From Xylaria sp. FL1777 (lineage: Eukaryota; Ascomycota; Sordariomycetes; Xylariales; Xylariaceae), in NCBI GenBank assembly GCA_022578965.1, contig MU400519.1, positions 124,001 to 188,000 on the forward strand: a stretch of DNA of 64,000 bases, in the 5' to 3' direction. Below, piece by piece: positions 26,213 through 36,777 of this stretch. Position 1 is the first letter of the stretch. Every line of letters starts with the position of its first letter. The notes beneath the pieces were generated by a model. It saw only the letters and a list, made by a program, of their open reading frames with translations. It did no database searches and had not been told where the DNA came from. The position numbers and the translations under genes were made by a program.

Positions 26213-27105
26213 ATGGGTAGAATTAGTAGTATCGACCTTACACGGGTGATTTTTATTTCCTAACTCGGTTATGCCGAGATCAATCCTCATATTTAGAAAA
26301 AAAAGATCGATTATTATGTGATCCTCGCACATGTGGCTTGAAGGGAGTGATAGCAGTGGCATGATGAACGCCCGTATACTAGGCGGCAGCCAGGTACAAT
26401 AATTGTATGCTCTAGGCGGCTCTAGGCACAGCCACTAAGCGGCATGTGTTGCGGGCATATGTTACCTTGCATAATATACCCTATTTTAATGGGACCTACC
26501 TACTCTCGGAACTGGTTACCATTCCCTTGAGGCATGCTGATAATGGCGCCAGCTCTAGACTTCGAGTCCGATCACTCTAGCGGGCGATCGCCGTCACATC
26601 ATCTTAAACAAGCGCCTCTTTGCCGTGATCAGAGTCGATGGCGTCCTTGTCTCTACCTGCGTCTCAATTTGCTTAGACCCGGACTGGCGCGAGGACCATA
26701 ACCTGTTGACTCAAAATGCGAAGCTACGGCTCTGTATGGTCTTTCTTGCTCGTCAGCTTACGCCTGCGTGGAATATGTATGCAAGAAACAAATTGAACAT
26801 GATGTTTCGGAAAAGTGACAGAGCGCCAGTTGCTTTTTGTTTCATTTTGAGATATTGCCTAACTAGTCTAGAATGAGCAAAATTGGTATTATATCTTTTT
26901 TTACCCTGTCTCGTCTTTCCCCAACCCCCTCTATCATGCTCATTGCAGCCACACTGTTTTATTTGGTATAAACTACTTTTTGTGCCCATGCATGTGCGCG
27001 CTCTTTTACTCATCCTGTCATAACCTGTACTACTACTCCGTCACAAGTTGATAAGGTACCAAGAGTCAGTCTTGATAGTGTAAAAGCTTCAAAGACTGTA
27101 TACAA
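26213..27105. other. Intergenic region between convergent reductase and transporter genes
   Basis: The 3' flanks of two converging genes. No gene seen. Polyadenylation probably occurs here on both strands. Confidence 0.55.
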
Positions 27106-28535
27106 TCAGACTCTGGCAGGCTTGAGACCGACCAGGACTGTCCGAGCAAGGACGTACAGCAAAGACCCCGCAAGCATCGTTATTCCCGTGAAGATTTGAA
27201 GGCCGAGGTAGTGCTCCCCCTTGCTAATAGCACCACCGATAGGAGAACCCGTTAGTGCGCCAATAGCAGCAAGGAAGAGATTCACACCATTGCGCGTTCC
27301 GATTTCCCTGATGTCGCTGATCTGGGCCATGCATGCAGGGAGTAGAGAGATAATACCACCTGAAGAAAAACCAAAAATAGCACCGTAAACGATGATTGCA
27401 GCCGTAGAATTGCTACCCGGAATCCATAGGGCCAAGGTGATGATGCCAGATAGTGCAGAGATGAAAATCATGGTATTGTAACGTCCCAGGCGATCACCGA
27501 AGAAACCAGGCAAGATACGACCAGGGATGCTTAGGGCATTCAGAATAGGCAGAATATATGGCACAAGCTTAGGATCGACACCGGCATCCGTAGCTTGTAA
27601 GATGAGGTAGTTGAATGGTAAGAAGAGGCCCCAGAATAGAAAAAACGACGCTATCACAACGATGGTGAACTTGGCTTCTTTAAAAGGTGATACGTAGTCT
27701 GAAAGTCGCAGCGGTTTTGGGCGCGGAGGTAGTCGCGACTTGACCGTAACGCTGCTTATGCCACAAAGAGCCAGGAACATAAAACCCAGGATACGAACAG
27801 TCCATGGGAACCCGATCTGAGGGATAAGCTTGTCCATCATGATAGGCAAGACGACACCGCCAAGTGAAGATCCCGAAACCATGATGCCCAGAGCTGTCGC
27901 ACGGCGCTTGAAGAACCAGGTGATAACTGAATTCGTTGCGCAGTTGAAAACGGCGCTGGCACCAAGGGCAAGCACGATGCCCTGGGAAAGGATGAATTGA
28001 TAGTACTGGGACGATAGCGAAGTCACCATAAGACCAAAAGAGTAGACGATGGTGCCAATAATCAGAATCCAGCGGGGTCCGTAACTGTCGAAAAGGCGGC
28101 CCATCTGTATTTCCGGTTAGACTCTAGCGCTCTGCTACGACAACAGAGGGTTTAGAAAGCAGCACAGATACTCACAATAGCATTTGATCCAGTCACGACG
28201 AAAACATGAAGAGAAGGGATCCAGCTGACATCCGATTCCGAATAGTTAGATAACGGGCCGTCGACATAATACTGCTGAAAAACACCAATACAGTTTACGA
28301 GGCCGAAGGAACAGAAGAGGGCTAGGAATCCTCCAAACACCACCAGCCAGGCCTCACGACCGCCATCAGGGAAGTCGGCAGGACTGAAGCCTGCTGGGGC
28401 AGCTGGAGGTGGTGCCGGCACACCTCCTCCTTCGCCCTCGCCCTTCTCTGAATCGGGATTCATCAACCCCCCTGCTCGCTCCTCTTCCATGGGCTTCTCC
28501 CGAACAGAAGAATCTGTCGAGCCAGGGCTAGACAT
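27106..28535 (-). CDS. MFS transporter, monocarboxylate-porter (MCT) type
   Basis: Probable plasma-membrane carrier, here likely exporting the cluster product or importing a precursor. Model: exons 28535-28176 and 28104-27106, 71-bp intron (AATGCTATT|GTGAGT to ATACAG|ATGGGC), 452 residues. The N-terminus is a hydrophilic Gly/Pro/Glu-rich tail of about 55 residues, followed by [21 protein letters not shown], the fungal MCT-type first helix. The inter-helix motif [12 protein letters not shown] is the family's version of the MFS loop 2-3 signature. About twelve hydrophobic segments can be traced. Direction of transport cannot be read. Position between the reductase and YCII genes supports cluster membership. 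Confidence 0.9.
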
Positions 28536-29600
28536 TTTGGGTGCTCTGAGTGTAGGAGATTCTAGAACAGGTCGGTTCGTTGATATAGGTCTGCGGCGTG
28601 CTCAAAAATATGTTCGCCGGCCCATGAGGGAAGGCGATGTATGTGCAGATGGAATAATGAATGCCACGGGTGCAATGCGACCGAGGGAGGTATTATACAT
28701 CAAGCAGGGAAAAGTGCGTCGCTGACAACGCTCGGGTACTTGATCTGGTGTGACAGGCATCGAGCTGTAATTATAATATAAAGTTAAGCAAACACACAGG
28801 TAGCTCGGTGTTAATTTTTCAAGCAGCCGGACATAGGCATGCATACTTAGTAGGTAGGTATTTCGGTTCGGAATTACTGCGGCACTTGGTCATTCCACAC
28901 GCCTACGAGAACAAGGCAATTTAATGCGCTGAGACTCCTAAGATTCTACCAAACAAACATCTACCTGTACTCGTGTGTCTCTCTCCCCGCATGTAGTTAA
29001 GCTATTATGGCATACTAGTTCATTTAGAAAAATGGCCTAGATGGAATGATCTACAACACACTAATGTACTGTATTTTACACTAGACTAGCTAGGTACCTT
29101 CGGTTCCTATGCACAGACTACTGGTACTTACTCACGGCAGGCGGTATTCTTACGTAGGCGGCCATGACCGAACCACAATACCTATTATAAGATACTGATA
29201 AGACTGAGTAATGCTAAAGATAAAGATTAAAAGGCTATAATTGACATCTCACAGATGGTACGTAGTAGTTGCATTGTATAGAATGTCAAGACAATTGCCA
29301 AGACAACTCTCCTGATGGCGTTGGTACCGATTGAGTCCACTCGTGCCATTGCCAAGTATTCTGAGATACTCCGACGCCCGGGAGGATCCTTCAATGGACT
29401 GATATCTGATGGTAAGGCCTAGATTCATTGGCTAGTTGCCCATGTCTTATGCAGCCCTTGTCTAAGAAATAAACCCCTACTCGGCTCTTAAATAATCTAC
29501 TGTAGAAAGTGAACAGCATAACACTTCTACATATAGGATAGTTATTGTATATTGTAGTATAAATTAAGTCTTCCAAGTTAGGGTTTTAGGGCCCAACCCA

Positions 29601-29633
29601 TTGCTAAGAACCCTAGGTATAAGTTCTTAGCAA
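29601..29633. repeat. Perfect 11-bp inverted repeat with 11-nt loop
   Basis: TTGCTAAGAAC and GTTCTTAGCAA form a perfect hairpin around an 11-nt spacer. It is not next to a gene end, so it is unlikely to be a transcription signal of a known gene. It could be a remnant of a small inverted-repeat element. Confidence 0.7.
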
Positions 29634-30104
29634 GCTTCAGCGGGCTTCCATAGGCGCCTATTCTAAAACCTTATTCCAAGTTTAACAATACGACTTATGT
29701 TTAATGATAAAAAGCCTTCCAATAATTTAAGCGACCAGTAACTTCTAGGGATACAATAAGCAATCAATAGGCATCATCTCTATACCTTAGGTAAGGTAGT
29801 GTGAATTGTTGTAGTCATTACTGGTAGTGTGGTGTACTTCATAACCCGCCCAAGATGATATAGGATAGCAGGCTAACATTCTGGTACGTGGAAACTGTGA
29901 TGCCATCTATCGACAAATGGAGCTTCAAATGCAGGCCTGCAACGCCGCTCTCACACAGCATACTGGTGTACCTATATCTATGTTTACGTGGGTACACATT
30001 TCCTTGCTCGGAGCTATCCTTTCTTAACTGAGCTTTCGGCCGAAGGGACAGACGACGACAGCTACAGTATGCGAAGTTATGACGTCCATGATTGGCGGCT
30101 GATG

Positions 30105-30130
30105 TCGGCTCGGCTCGGCTCGGCTTGGCT
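30105..30130. repeat. CGGCT pentanucleotide microsatellite
   Basis: Five tandem TCGGC/TTGGC units, the last with one substitution, in intergenic DNA. Confidence 0.8.
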
Positions 30131-30822
30131 TCTTCCTACCCAGCATCATCTCGGTCGTTGGCGCTCAAATATAGCTAGCTCAGAGCATAACTCCGACCAG
30201 AAGCCCGCAATCGACATCAGCTCATGCGAGCAGGGCTGCCATACGCGTATTATTCCAAAAAAAAAAAAAAAAAAGACGAATATTTTGAAGCAGTTATGAT
30301 CCACGCGAATTGCCATCTAACAATTAACCAATCAGGCCGTAGTCCGAAACGTTTTATTCTATCCCGCACGATATGGCCGGAGTGTGTAATGGGACCTTTA
30401 GCCCTTACGCAGTAGGTAGGCGGCTTGGGCGAGCAGTTGGAATCTAGCCCAATTCGGTCATTAAGCTGCTTTTGATTGGCTGACTGTAATGGCTCCTAAT
30501 ATGGAATAGGTACCGCGTTACTGGGAGCAGTGGAGCTCTACTGTCTTGGCACACTTAAACTTCAAATTGTGACAGGAATAGTAATTCGAAGTGTTGTTAT
30601 GAGGACCATTGCCAGTGAAGTTATCAAAATGCCTTTTTATCTGTCGCAGTACCAACACAAACTATAAACCATTCTGCTTATCTCTCTTTATACGCAGTCG
30701 CAAACGTAGAGCCTCTTTCTCCCACACAACCTCAGATAAGGACACGTGATATTCGGTGCTCTATCGCTTATATATATGTATGTACTGCGTATGCAGTAAG
30801 AAAAGACTATACCTCCTGTCGC

Positions 30823-31152
30823 CTAGTATGGTTTCCAAAGTCCGCACCTATACGGCGTGACGGTTGCTTTCTCCATGTCCCACACACCCGCCTTAGCCAA
30901 AGGATCTGCCGCTAGCATCTCCCATACCTCCTCTGCAGTTCCCGTCCGGATAATCAACACGCTGCCTGTGATAGGAAGCCCCTGTTTGGGATCTTCGGGA
31001 TGGCCCGTCAGTGTGGGCCCGGATAGGATGAGAGAGCCGGCCTCCAACAGCGGCTTGTTGTGAGTCAGGTGCGCCCCGATGTGCTCCATCCGCGTTTTAA
31101 GCACGCCAGGGTTGTCAGGGAGATGCACCAGAAAGTCATTCTGTCCGGGCAT
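30823..31152 (-). CDS. YCII-domain protein (dimeric ferredoxin-like fold)
   Basis: A 109-residue intronless protein. The order of elements is that of the YCII family: an N-terminal strand (NDFLVHLPDNPGVLKTRM), a helix with HIGAHLTHN, the turn LEAGSLILSGPTL, then SVLIIRTGTAEEVWEMLAADPLAKAGVWD, close to the family's FDPFAxAGLV signature. The family shares the fold of muconolactone isomerase; members are poorly characterised and proposed to be small-molecule enzymes. It is divergent from the dioxygenase gene across a 938-bp shared promoter carrying CGG-type elements. That supports co-regulation and a role in processing the ring-expanded intermediate. The catalytic role is inferred. Confidence 0.85.
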   Translation of the reverse strand: MPGQNDFLVHLPDNPGVLKTRMEHIGAHLTHNKPLLEAGSLILSGPTLTGHPEDPKQGLPITGSVLIIRTGTAEEVWEMLAADPLAKAGVWDMEKATVTPYRCGLWKPY

Positions 31153-32090
31153 TGTAGAAGATCGTGTCGTGTTTCTTGAAGATAAGAATTCGGTCTCTGA
31201 GATAACTCAAAGACGATGAAGATTCTCGTACGGGGAGTAGAACTATGGTCAACTTTTTGGTAGATAAGAAGGTTGTCTGAAAGATGTTTCTAACTCGGTT
31301 GAGTTTTTGCCCCACGGTTTTCGTTCCGAAAGTTTTGTGTAGATATATAGGAGCACTGTTGGGATGCCACTATATGAGCCGCGATGTGAGTATGTCATGA
31401 ATACACATTGTAGCACAGAAGCCCGGAGATTTCTAAACCATCCGGCTTATTCACAATATACGAAATTATTCATTCCAGAAGGCGATCTCGCGGCGATTTT
31501 CTGTAGCACCCGGCGCAATTCTCCCGCATTATCCAACGCCCTTCCCGAACCGGGGCAAGCAACAACGGTAGTGTGACTGCTGATACTAAAGGTTTCGGAT
31601 GAGATTCTCCGAATTTCCCCGAGGCGTTCAATTAAAGCAGCTTTCAAGACACCCTAATTCCATGTACATATCCCGTGTAAAACACATCAAGCCCCGGGTG
31701 CCGGAGCGGAGTAATTCACCGATAACTTAGTATCACTTATTCCAAGAAAGTGATTGTCGCACGATTAACTCGGAGATGTGAATTCACCTTGACCTAGAAT
31801 CGAGCCAATTTTCGAAGTCTTTCACACCCTCATTCCGAGTCATGCCATTCATGTGTAGCGATGTGGTGTGACATCTGTTGAGATCAGGGGTTACGTAACA
31901 AAGACTGCAGGGCCTCCTAAAGGTTTTGATGATGTTCATATTGAAGCCCAGTCTCCACGTAAACCATAGTCTAAGCTGTCTTTTCTCTCTGTCTACAAGA
32001 CTTTATTACTGTTGAACAGAGCTGACCGCAATATTGAAGGTCTATGATCATACATTTCATTTCTACTATTCGGTAAACATCTTAACAATT
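31153..32090. promoter_or_regulatory. Shared divergent promoter of YCII protein and dioxygenase
   Basis: The two genes start away from each other here. CGGAGAT elements occur at 31424-31430 and 31771-31777, and a palindrome lies at 31594-31613. No gene is seen; the open frame at 31364-31576 has no signature. Confidence 0.6.
31594..31613. promoter_or_regulatory. Palindromic CGG-N10-CCG element
   Basis: TTCGGA and TCCGAA flank an 8-nt spacer, giving a CGG-N10-CCG arrangement of the kind bound by dimeric Zn2Cys6 regulators. Its right half, read in reverse, is TTCGGAGAATC, identical over 11 bases to the element upstream of the reductase. Confidence 0.5.
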
Positions 32091-33259
32091 ATGGCCAGCC
32101 CAGCCGAAGCGATCCCAACCGTGGACATTAGTCCCTTCGTTACTAATGCCCCAGCTAAGGCTCTACTGGACGTTGTTAAAGCTATGAGACATGCTTGCAC
32201 GACCTACGGCTTCTTCTACCTTGTTGGTCATGGCATTTCCCTAGAGGAGCAGAACAAAGCACTCGACTGTGCTAAACTATTCTTCACCCTCTCTGAGGAG
32301 GAAAAGATGGATGTTTGGCTAAAGAAATCCCTGGGAAAGTCCCACCGTGGTTATGAGCCACCTGGAATTCAAACTCACCAGAAAGGCTTGTTGCCCGACA
32401 CTAAGGAGGTGGGTTCCCCTTCATAACCAGCTAATTATCATTCGAGAAATTATTCGAAAAAAGGAACGAACTAGCAATATTACATTTGCTCACTCTTTAT
32501 ACGTGATTTAGGCCTTCATTATCGGTGCGGAGGTGCCAGAGCACGATCCTGAGGCTGGAACATTCTCCACTGGACCAAACCTCTGGCCCAAGTCTTTGGA
32601 ACCTGATGAATTCCGCAACCCCATAATGGAGTACCAGGGCAAGATGCTTGAGCTGGTCAAGATTTTGCTGAAAATTCTAGCACTGGGCTTACCCGAGGAG
32701 TGGGGATGCGAGCCTGATGTCTTCGACGCGCTCGCCGTCAACCCTTCTATGCCAATGCGACTGCTTCATTATGCACCCAATCCCACTCATAATGACACCC
32801 AGTTTGGAGGTAAGCCAGTATTCATTGCCGTAGCCAAGAGAAATAGAAGAGGTATTCGACCCTTATTGATTGTTGACTAACTGTTGCTTTTGATTAGTTG
32901 GAGACCATACCGACTTCGGTTGCATCACCGTCCTGCTGCAGGAGCCAAACAGAGAAGGTCTGCAGGTCTGGTACCCTCCAACTAAGACTTGGATCCCGGT
33001 GCCTGTGAAGGAGGGATCATATGTGATTAATATTGGGGATATGATTCAGAAGTACACTGCTGGGTACTACCGCAGCGCTAGACATAGGGTTGTTAACGGT
33101 GGTAAGGAACATCGCTATAGCGTCCCATTCTTTTTGAACGGCCAATTGAAGCTGAAAGTCACTGCTCTCGACGGCTCTGGCGTAGAGACTGTGGTTGGCG
33201 AGCACATCAGACAGAGACTTATTGAGACCATGGGAGAGAGTGGCAAAGCACTCAAATAA
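32091..33259 (+). CDS. Fe(II)/2-oxoglutarate-dependent dioxygenase, TropC-like (ring expansion)
   Basis: Non-heme iron oxygenase of the isopenicillin-N-synthase-like family. Model: exons 32091-32408, 32512-32809 and 32898-33259, introns of 103 and 88 bp, 325 residues. The N-terminal DIOX_N part has [22 protein letters not shown] and [10 protein letters not shown]. Iron ligands are His209, Asp211 (GDHTDFG, rebuilt across intron 2) and His268 (SARHRV); Arg278 (HRYSVPFF) is placed to bind 2-oxoglutarate. In tropolone pathways TropC takes the FMO product and expands the six-membered ring to a seven-membered tropolone. The alternative in this family is methyl oxidation, as by CitB in citrinin. Company with an R-domain PKS and a TropB-type FMO favours ring expansion, but this is inference. 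Confidence 0.92.
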
Positions 33260-34118
33260 ATGAGCTTTAGGTATATATCATGCTAGCAACAATGGGTGGA
33301 CTACGTAGCAGAGAATTTTGACTTTTATATAAATCCCGTATCACAAGTTTCTATGGTAATTGTAGCTGAGCCAGGATGCCTCAAATAAATGTATCAATTG
33401 TATGGTATGTGAAGTTTGCGATGAGAAGAGAATAATAAATACCCCACGATAACTCGGTAGACTACAATCACTGGGGGTTTGATAGTAAAATTACATTAGC
33501 TAACTCGAAATGGGATGTAATGGCCTTGAAGTCGAATATTTGACGTCTACACAATCGTATCTTGACCGAAGGATCAATTTGACAATATTCATTATCGGAG
33601 CATCTATCTAGAGTGATGATCTCTTCAGCTTTCATGTAAATCATAGGAATAATCAATTCGAATTCCATTAACAACAATGAGGCTTTTTTGTATCAAAGGT
33701 AAACATGCAACTAGGGGAAATGTAAGATCAATCCATACGGGCATACATTATGGTCTCCAAGTGACACAAGGGCGCCAAGGCCTATGTCTCTACTCGTCTA
33801 CTCCGGCAAACTTAGCTATACCTGAATAAAGCGTTCAGCTCCCCCACACGTTCTGACCATTTTCCCGCCCCCCGACTCGGCTCGGGGAAACATAGGTGCT
33901 CAAAGGACCACCGAAAAGGCACGTTCCACCCCAAAATACGGATGGCACGGTAGAATGTAGCCGAATTATTGCGAAGTATTATTACTCGCGGCGGGCGAAA
34001 CCCATCCAAATAAATCAAGTGGACTTCGCTTGCCTCTCATCGGGACGGAGACCACGGCAACAGCAAGTACAGAAGAAACTGACAACGAACAAGCACGATC
34101 CCGGTACCGTTTATCAAT
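33260..34118. other. Intergenic region upstream of the Dabb-fold gene
   Basis: Holds the dioxygenase 3' flank and the Dabb gene promoter. ATCGGAGCATC at 33594 resembles the cluster element. No gene seen. Confidence 0.5.
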
Positions 34119-34597
34119 ATGACCATCTTTCACATCGTATTATTCAAATTCAAGGATGACCTCTCGAGAGACGTAGTCGAAAAGGTAAGACCGCTCTCGT
34201 TCTGCAATAGGGAACAGTATGAGACACTAACGAACGGTGTATTGTCAAGGCGTCCGAAGGCATGGTTACTCTAGAGGCAAAGCTTCTCCATCCTGAGACC
34301 AAGAAGCCCTACGTGAGGAACAGGATGGGAGGGATAAATAACAGTCCCGAGGGCAGAGCTGTAGGTTTTCCAGATTCTCTAGATAGTTGGCGCGGTGGGA
34401 TATTGGAATCCGGAGACACAAACTTATCGTTATCACAGCGCGGCTTCACGCACGGTTATATCTGCGAATTCGACAATGAACAGGACAGGACTTATTATTT
34501 GGAAGCTGATCCTGCACATATCGAGTGGGTTCAGTACGTCAAGCCCTTCATTGCGGATGCCATGGTTGTGGATTTCGTACCAGGAGTCCACGTATGA
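34119..34597 (+). CDS. Dabb-domain (stress-responsive A/B barrel) protein
   Basis: Small dimeric alpha+beta barrel protein. Model: exons 34119-34184, 34250-34360 and 34439-34597, introns of 65 and 78 bp, 111 residues, the normal family length. It begins MTIFHIVLFKFKDDLSRDVV and ends YYLEADPAHIEWVQYVKPF then VVDFVPGV, the family hallmarks, with GFTHGYICEFD in the middle. The 78-bp intron (AGAGCT|GTAGGT to ATCACAG|CGCGGC) has no stop and keeps the frame, so it is easily missed. Removing it joins NSPEGRA to RGFTHGY as in the family, and keeping it adds 26 residues. Dabb proteins include polyketide cyclases such as plant olivetolic acid cyclase. Here it is the right-most gene of the cluster, with role unknown. 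Confidence 0.83.
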
Positions 34598-35995
34598 TTG
34601 GGACTCGTGATATAGAGTTGCGCAGGAATCACTTGTGACTATGGCCCCCTTTCCAAGTGAATCAATAGGACATGAGGGCTCAGTCATAAATTTCAGCTGT
34701 GACTAAGGTACTGGAGTGTTAGGCCAATTCATACACACTGATCCCATTATTCTGACACTTAATAATGTGCCACCTATGAAGCTTACTCGAGCATCTGATG
34801 CAGGAACCTACTCGGCGTGTTTTATCAGACCCTTATTTAGAAAATTTAAAACATATGGATTCACGGCGACAATGGAAGCTTGAGTGTTATGGGTTGTATT
34901 TTCCCCGTACTAGTAGTCTATAGAGACGATGTTGCACTGTATTGTATGGCACTGTTGCTCTGTGTTATGAATCCTCGTCTCGTCGTTGTCAATCAAACTG
35001 CGTACGAATACTAAGTATCGCGTTAAGCACATACGTGAAGACCAACATCCCTTATATTAATATTTACCGTAGTGTCAGTGCTAATGTGTGAAGATAGTCT
35101 GTACAGATACTAGCAATCATGGCCTTCAACTAAACATCGACCTAACCTACACATGAACGGTCAGTCGGTGAAAAGAGCCAGTATACACCACGTATAAAAA
35201 ATAATGCGAGTAGGAGTATTTGCTCCGGTACCAGAACCAGAATATTTCCAATTTACGTCGGATGTAAATAACCTTTATAGCATATTCTGCTTAGAAAACT
35301 TCGTTGCTAGTCTTGTCTTGCAACACAAGATCTTCACTCTATGTCTAACAGGATGCATGTCTGAAAACTCAGGTAACCCTTAACGCTCCTGACATTAAGC
35401 ATGTATGTTTGCTGAAATTAGGTTTCCTCTGCTTATCCTTCTCCGTATCCATATGTGTTTAGTACCTAGCGTATAGGAGCATCCCAAGCCCTAGTTCACC
35501 ATCACCAGATTGTGATCCCATCTCAAATCATAGTAGAGGATGAGTTTCTTCCCACTACTATCGTCTGTTTCATTCAGAACCGAGGTGACACCTATAATCT
35601 CCGGCACAGGACCTCTGGTGCGCGCCGTGCGACCTTAGCTTTATTTTGTCTGGAGCAAACAAGTTCGGTCTGAAGACGTTGTGAAGCCCTGAGCAATAAG
35701 AAAAAGATGAGCGAAACCGTTATTGGTACCACTTCAAATCAAGCTCTTAAGACAAAAGGAGGAAAATCCTGCCCCTTTGGTCAGTGACGGTCGCGTGGGT
35801 AATGAGTTGTGTCACATCTACTCTACCAAGTACCACATTCGCGAATCTTTCGCTACTCTATGTGAGTCTATAAAGGAGGCTGCGCTCCTAATACTATACC
35901 TTGCTGAACGTCTCCTTTTTTACCCTTTCCAAGAACTAACTGCTTGTTCCTTTTCTCCCCGACGCTCGTTATTCCAGCTGCCACTCATTTTCAAT
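34598..35995. other. Intergenic region at the right border of the cluster
   Basis: 1.4 kb without a supportable gene. It ends in a pyrimidine-rich leader just before the cell-wall protein start. Nothing repeated or mobile is recognised. Confidence 0.5.
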
Positions 35996-36777
35996 ATGGT
36001 GTCTAAAAAGATCCTGGCCGTCGTCGGCCTCATTGCTTCTCCAGTCCTGGCGGGCACGCCGCAAGGTTATGGTTATGGGGGAGTGACTGACTCCATAGTG
36101 GGCGAGTCGACCGATTCGCCTGAAGGTATGCCGTCTGCAATCATGCCCGTTACGATCACGGATTCGATCACTGTCACCAAACCTGTCACCGTCACCCACA
36201 CGGTTACGGTATCGCAGCCAGACTGCGGCCTTGAGGAAACGACCATTTACAGCACCACCCGTACCACCCGCACCACCCAAAGCACTATATTCATTTCTGT
36301 CACTCCGACGCCTAAGACCTCCCCCCAGACATCCACCAGTGTCTCTGAAACCGGCTCCTCTGCCATCACCAGCAGCATCCCTGTTGCATCGACCACGGGG
36401 TTCGTCGTGAGCAACACCACCACGCCTTGTGAATCAAATATTAGTAAGCCATTGCTTCTCACGATGTAGAAATTCTATTTCAGATATTCTAACCAATGAC
36501 TACAGCTACTGGTGATGTTGATGGCGCTACCGGCAGCTTATCAACCAGTCCCATCAGCACCCTTACTCTCGCCGTTACACCAAGCCAAGAGACGACAAGT
36601 GTAGGAATATCAGGAACTGCCAATAGCACGACCGGGATCGTTGTGACGCCTACCTCGTCTTCGACGGTGCCCTTATCGACTATCCCCACATCAATGGGCG
36701 CCCACAGCCTGGTGGATGCTCGACTGCTTGCAGGCGCTATGGGTCTGATCTCCTTAGTGTTCACTTTGGCCCTCTAA
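35996..36777 (+). CDS. Ser/Thr-rich GPI-anchor-type cell wall protein
   Basis: Predicted secreted surface protein. Model: exons 35996-36443 and 36506-36777, 62-bp intron, 239 residues. It has a signal peptide (MVSKKILAVVGLIASPVLAG), a region of Val/Thr repeats (TVTKPVTVTHTVTV), then long Ser/Thr-rich stretches likely O-glycosylated. The C-terminus has a small-residue site before a hydrophobic tail (LLAGAMGLISLVFTLAL), as needed for a GPI anchor. No catalytic domain is visible. Low complexity prevents a family name. It lies outside the polyketide cluster. Confidence 0.83.

Larger units (their letters stand above)
28536..30822. other. Long intergenic region with hairpin and short repeats
   Basis: No supportable gene in 2.3 kb. 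It contains a perfect 11-bp inverted repeat, a CGGCT pentanucleotide run and an A18 tract near 30257. A TTCGGAAT element at 28867 lies about 330 bp upstream of the transporter start. Confidence 0.5.

Noticed and set aside
30257..30275. Poly(A) tract as the tail of a retroposed gene
   Set aside because: No coding sequence or target-site duplication was found next to it; simple homopolymer.
35723..35995. N-terminal extension of the wall protein
   Set aside because: The open frame runs upstream of the chosen ATG, but a signal peptide begins exactly at 35996, so the extension is leader sequence.
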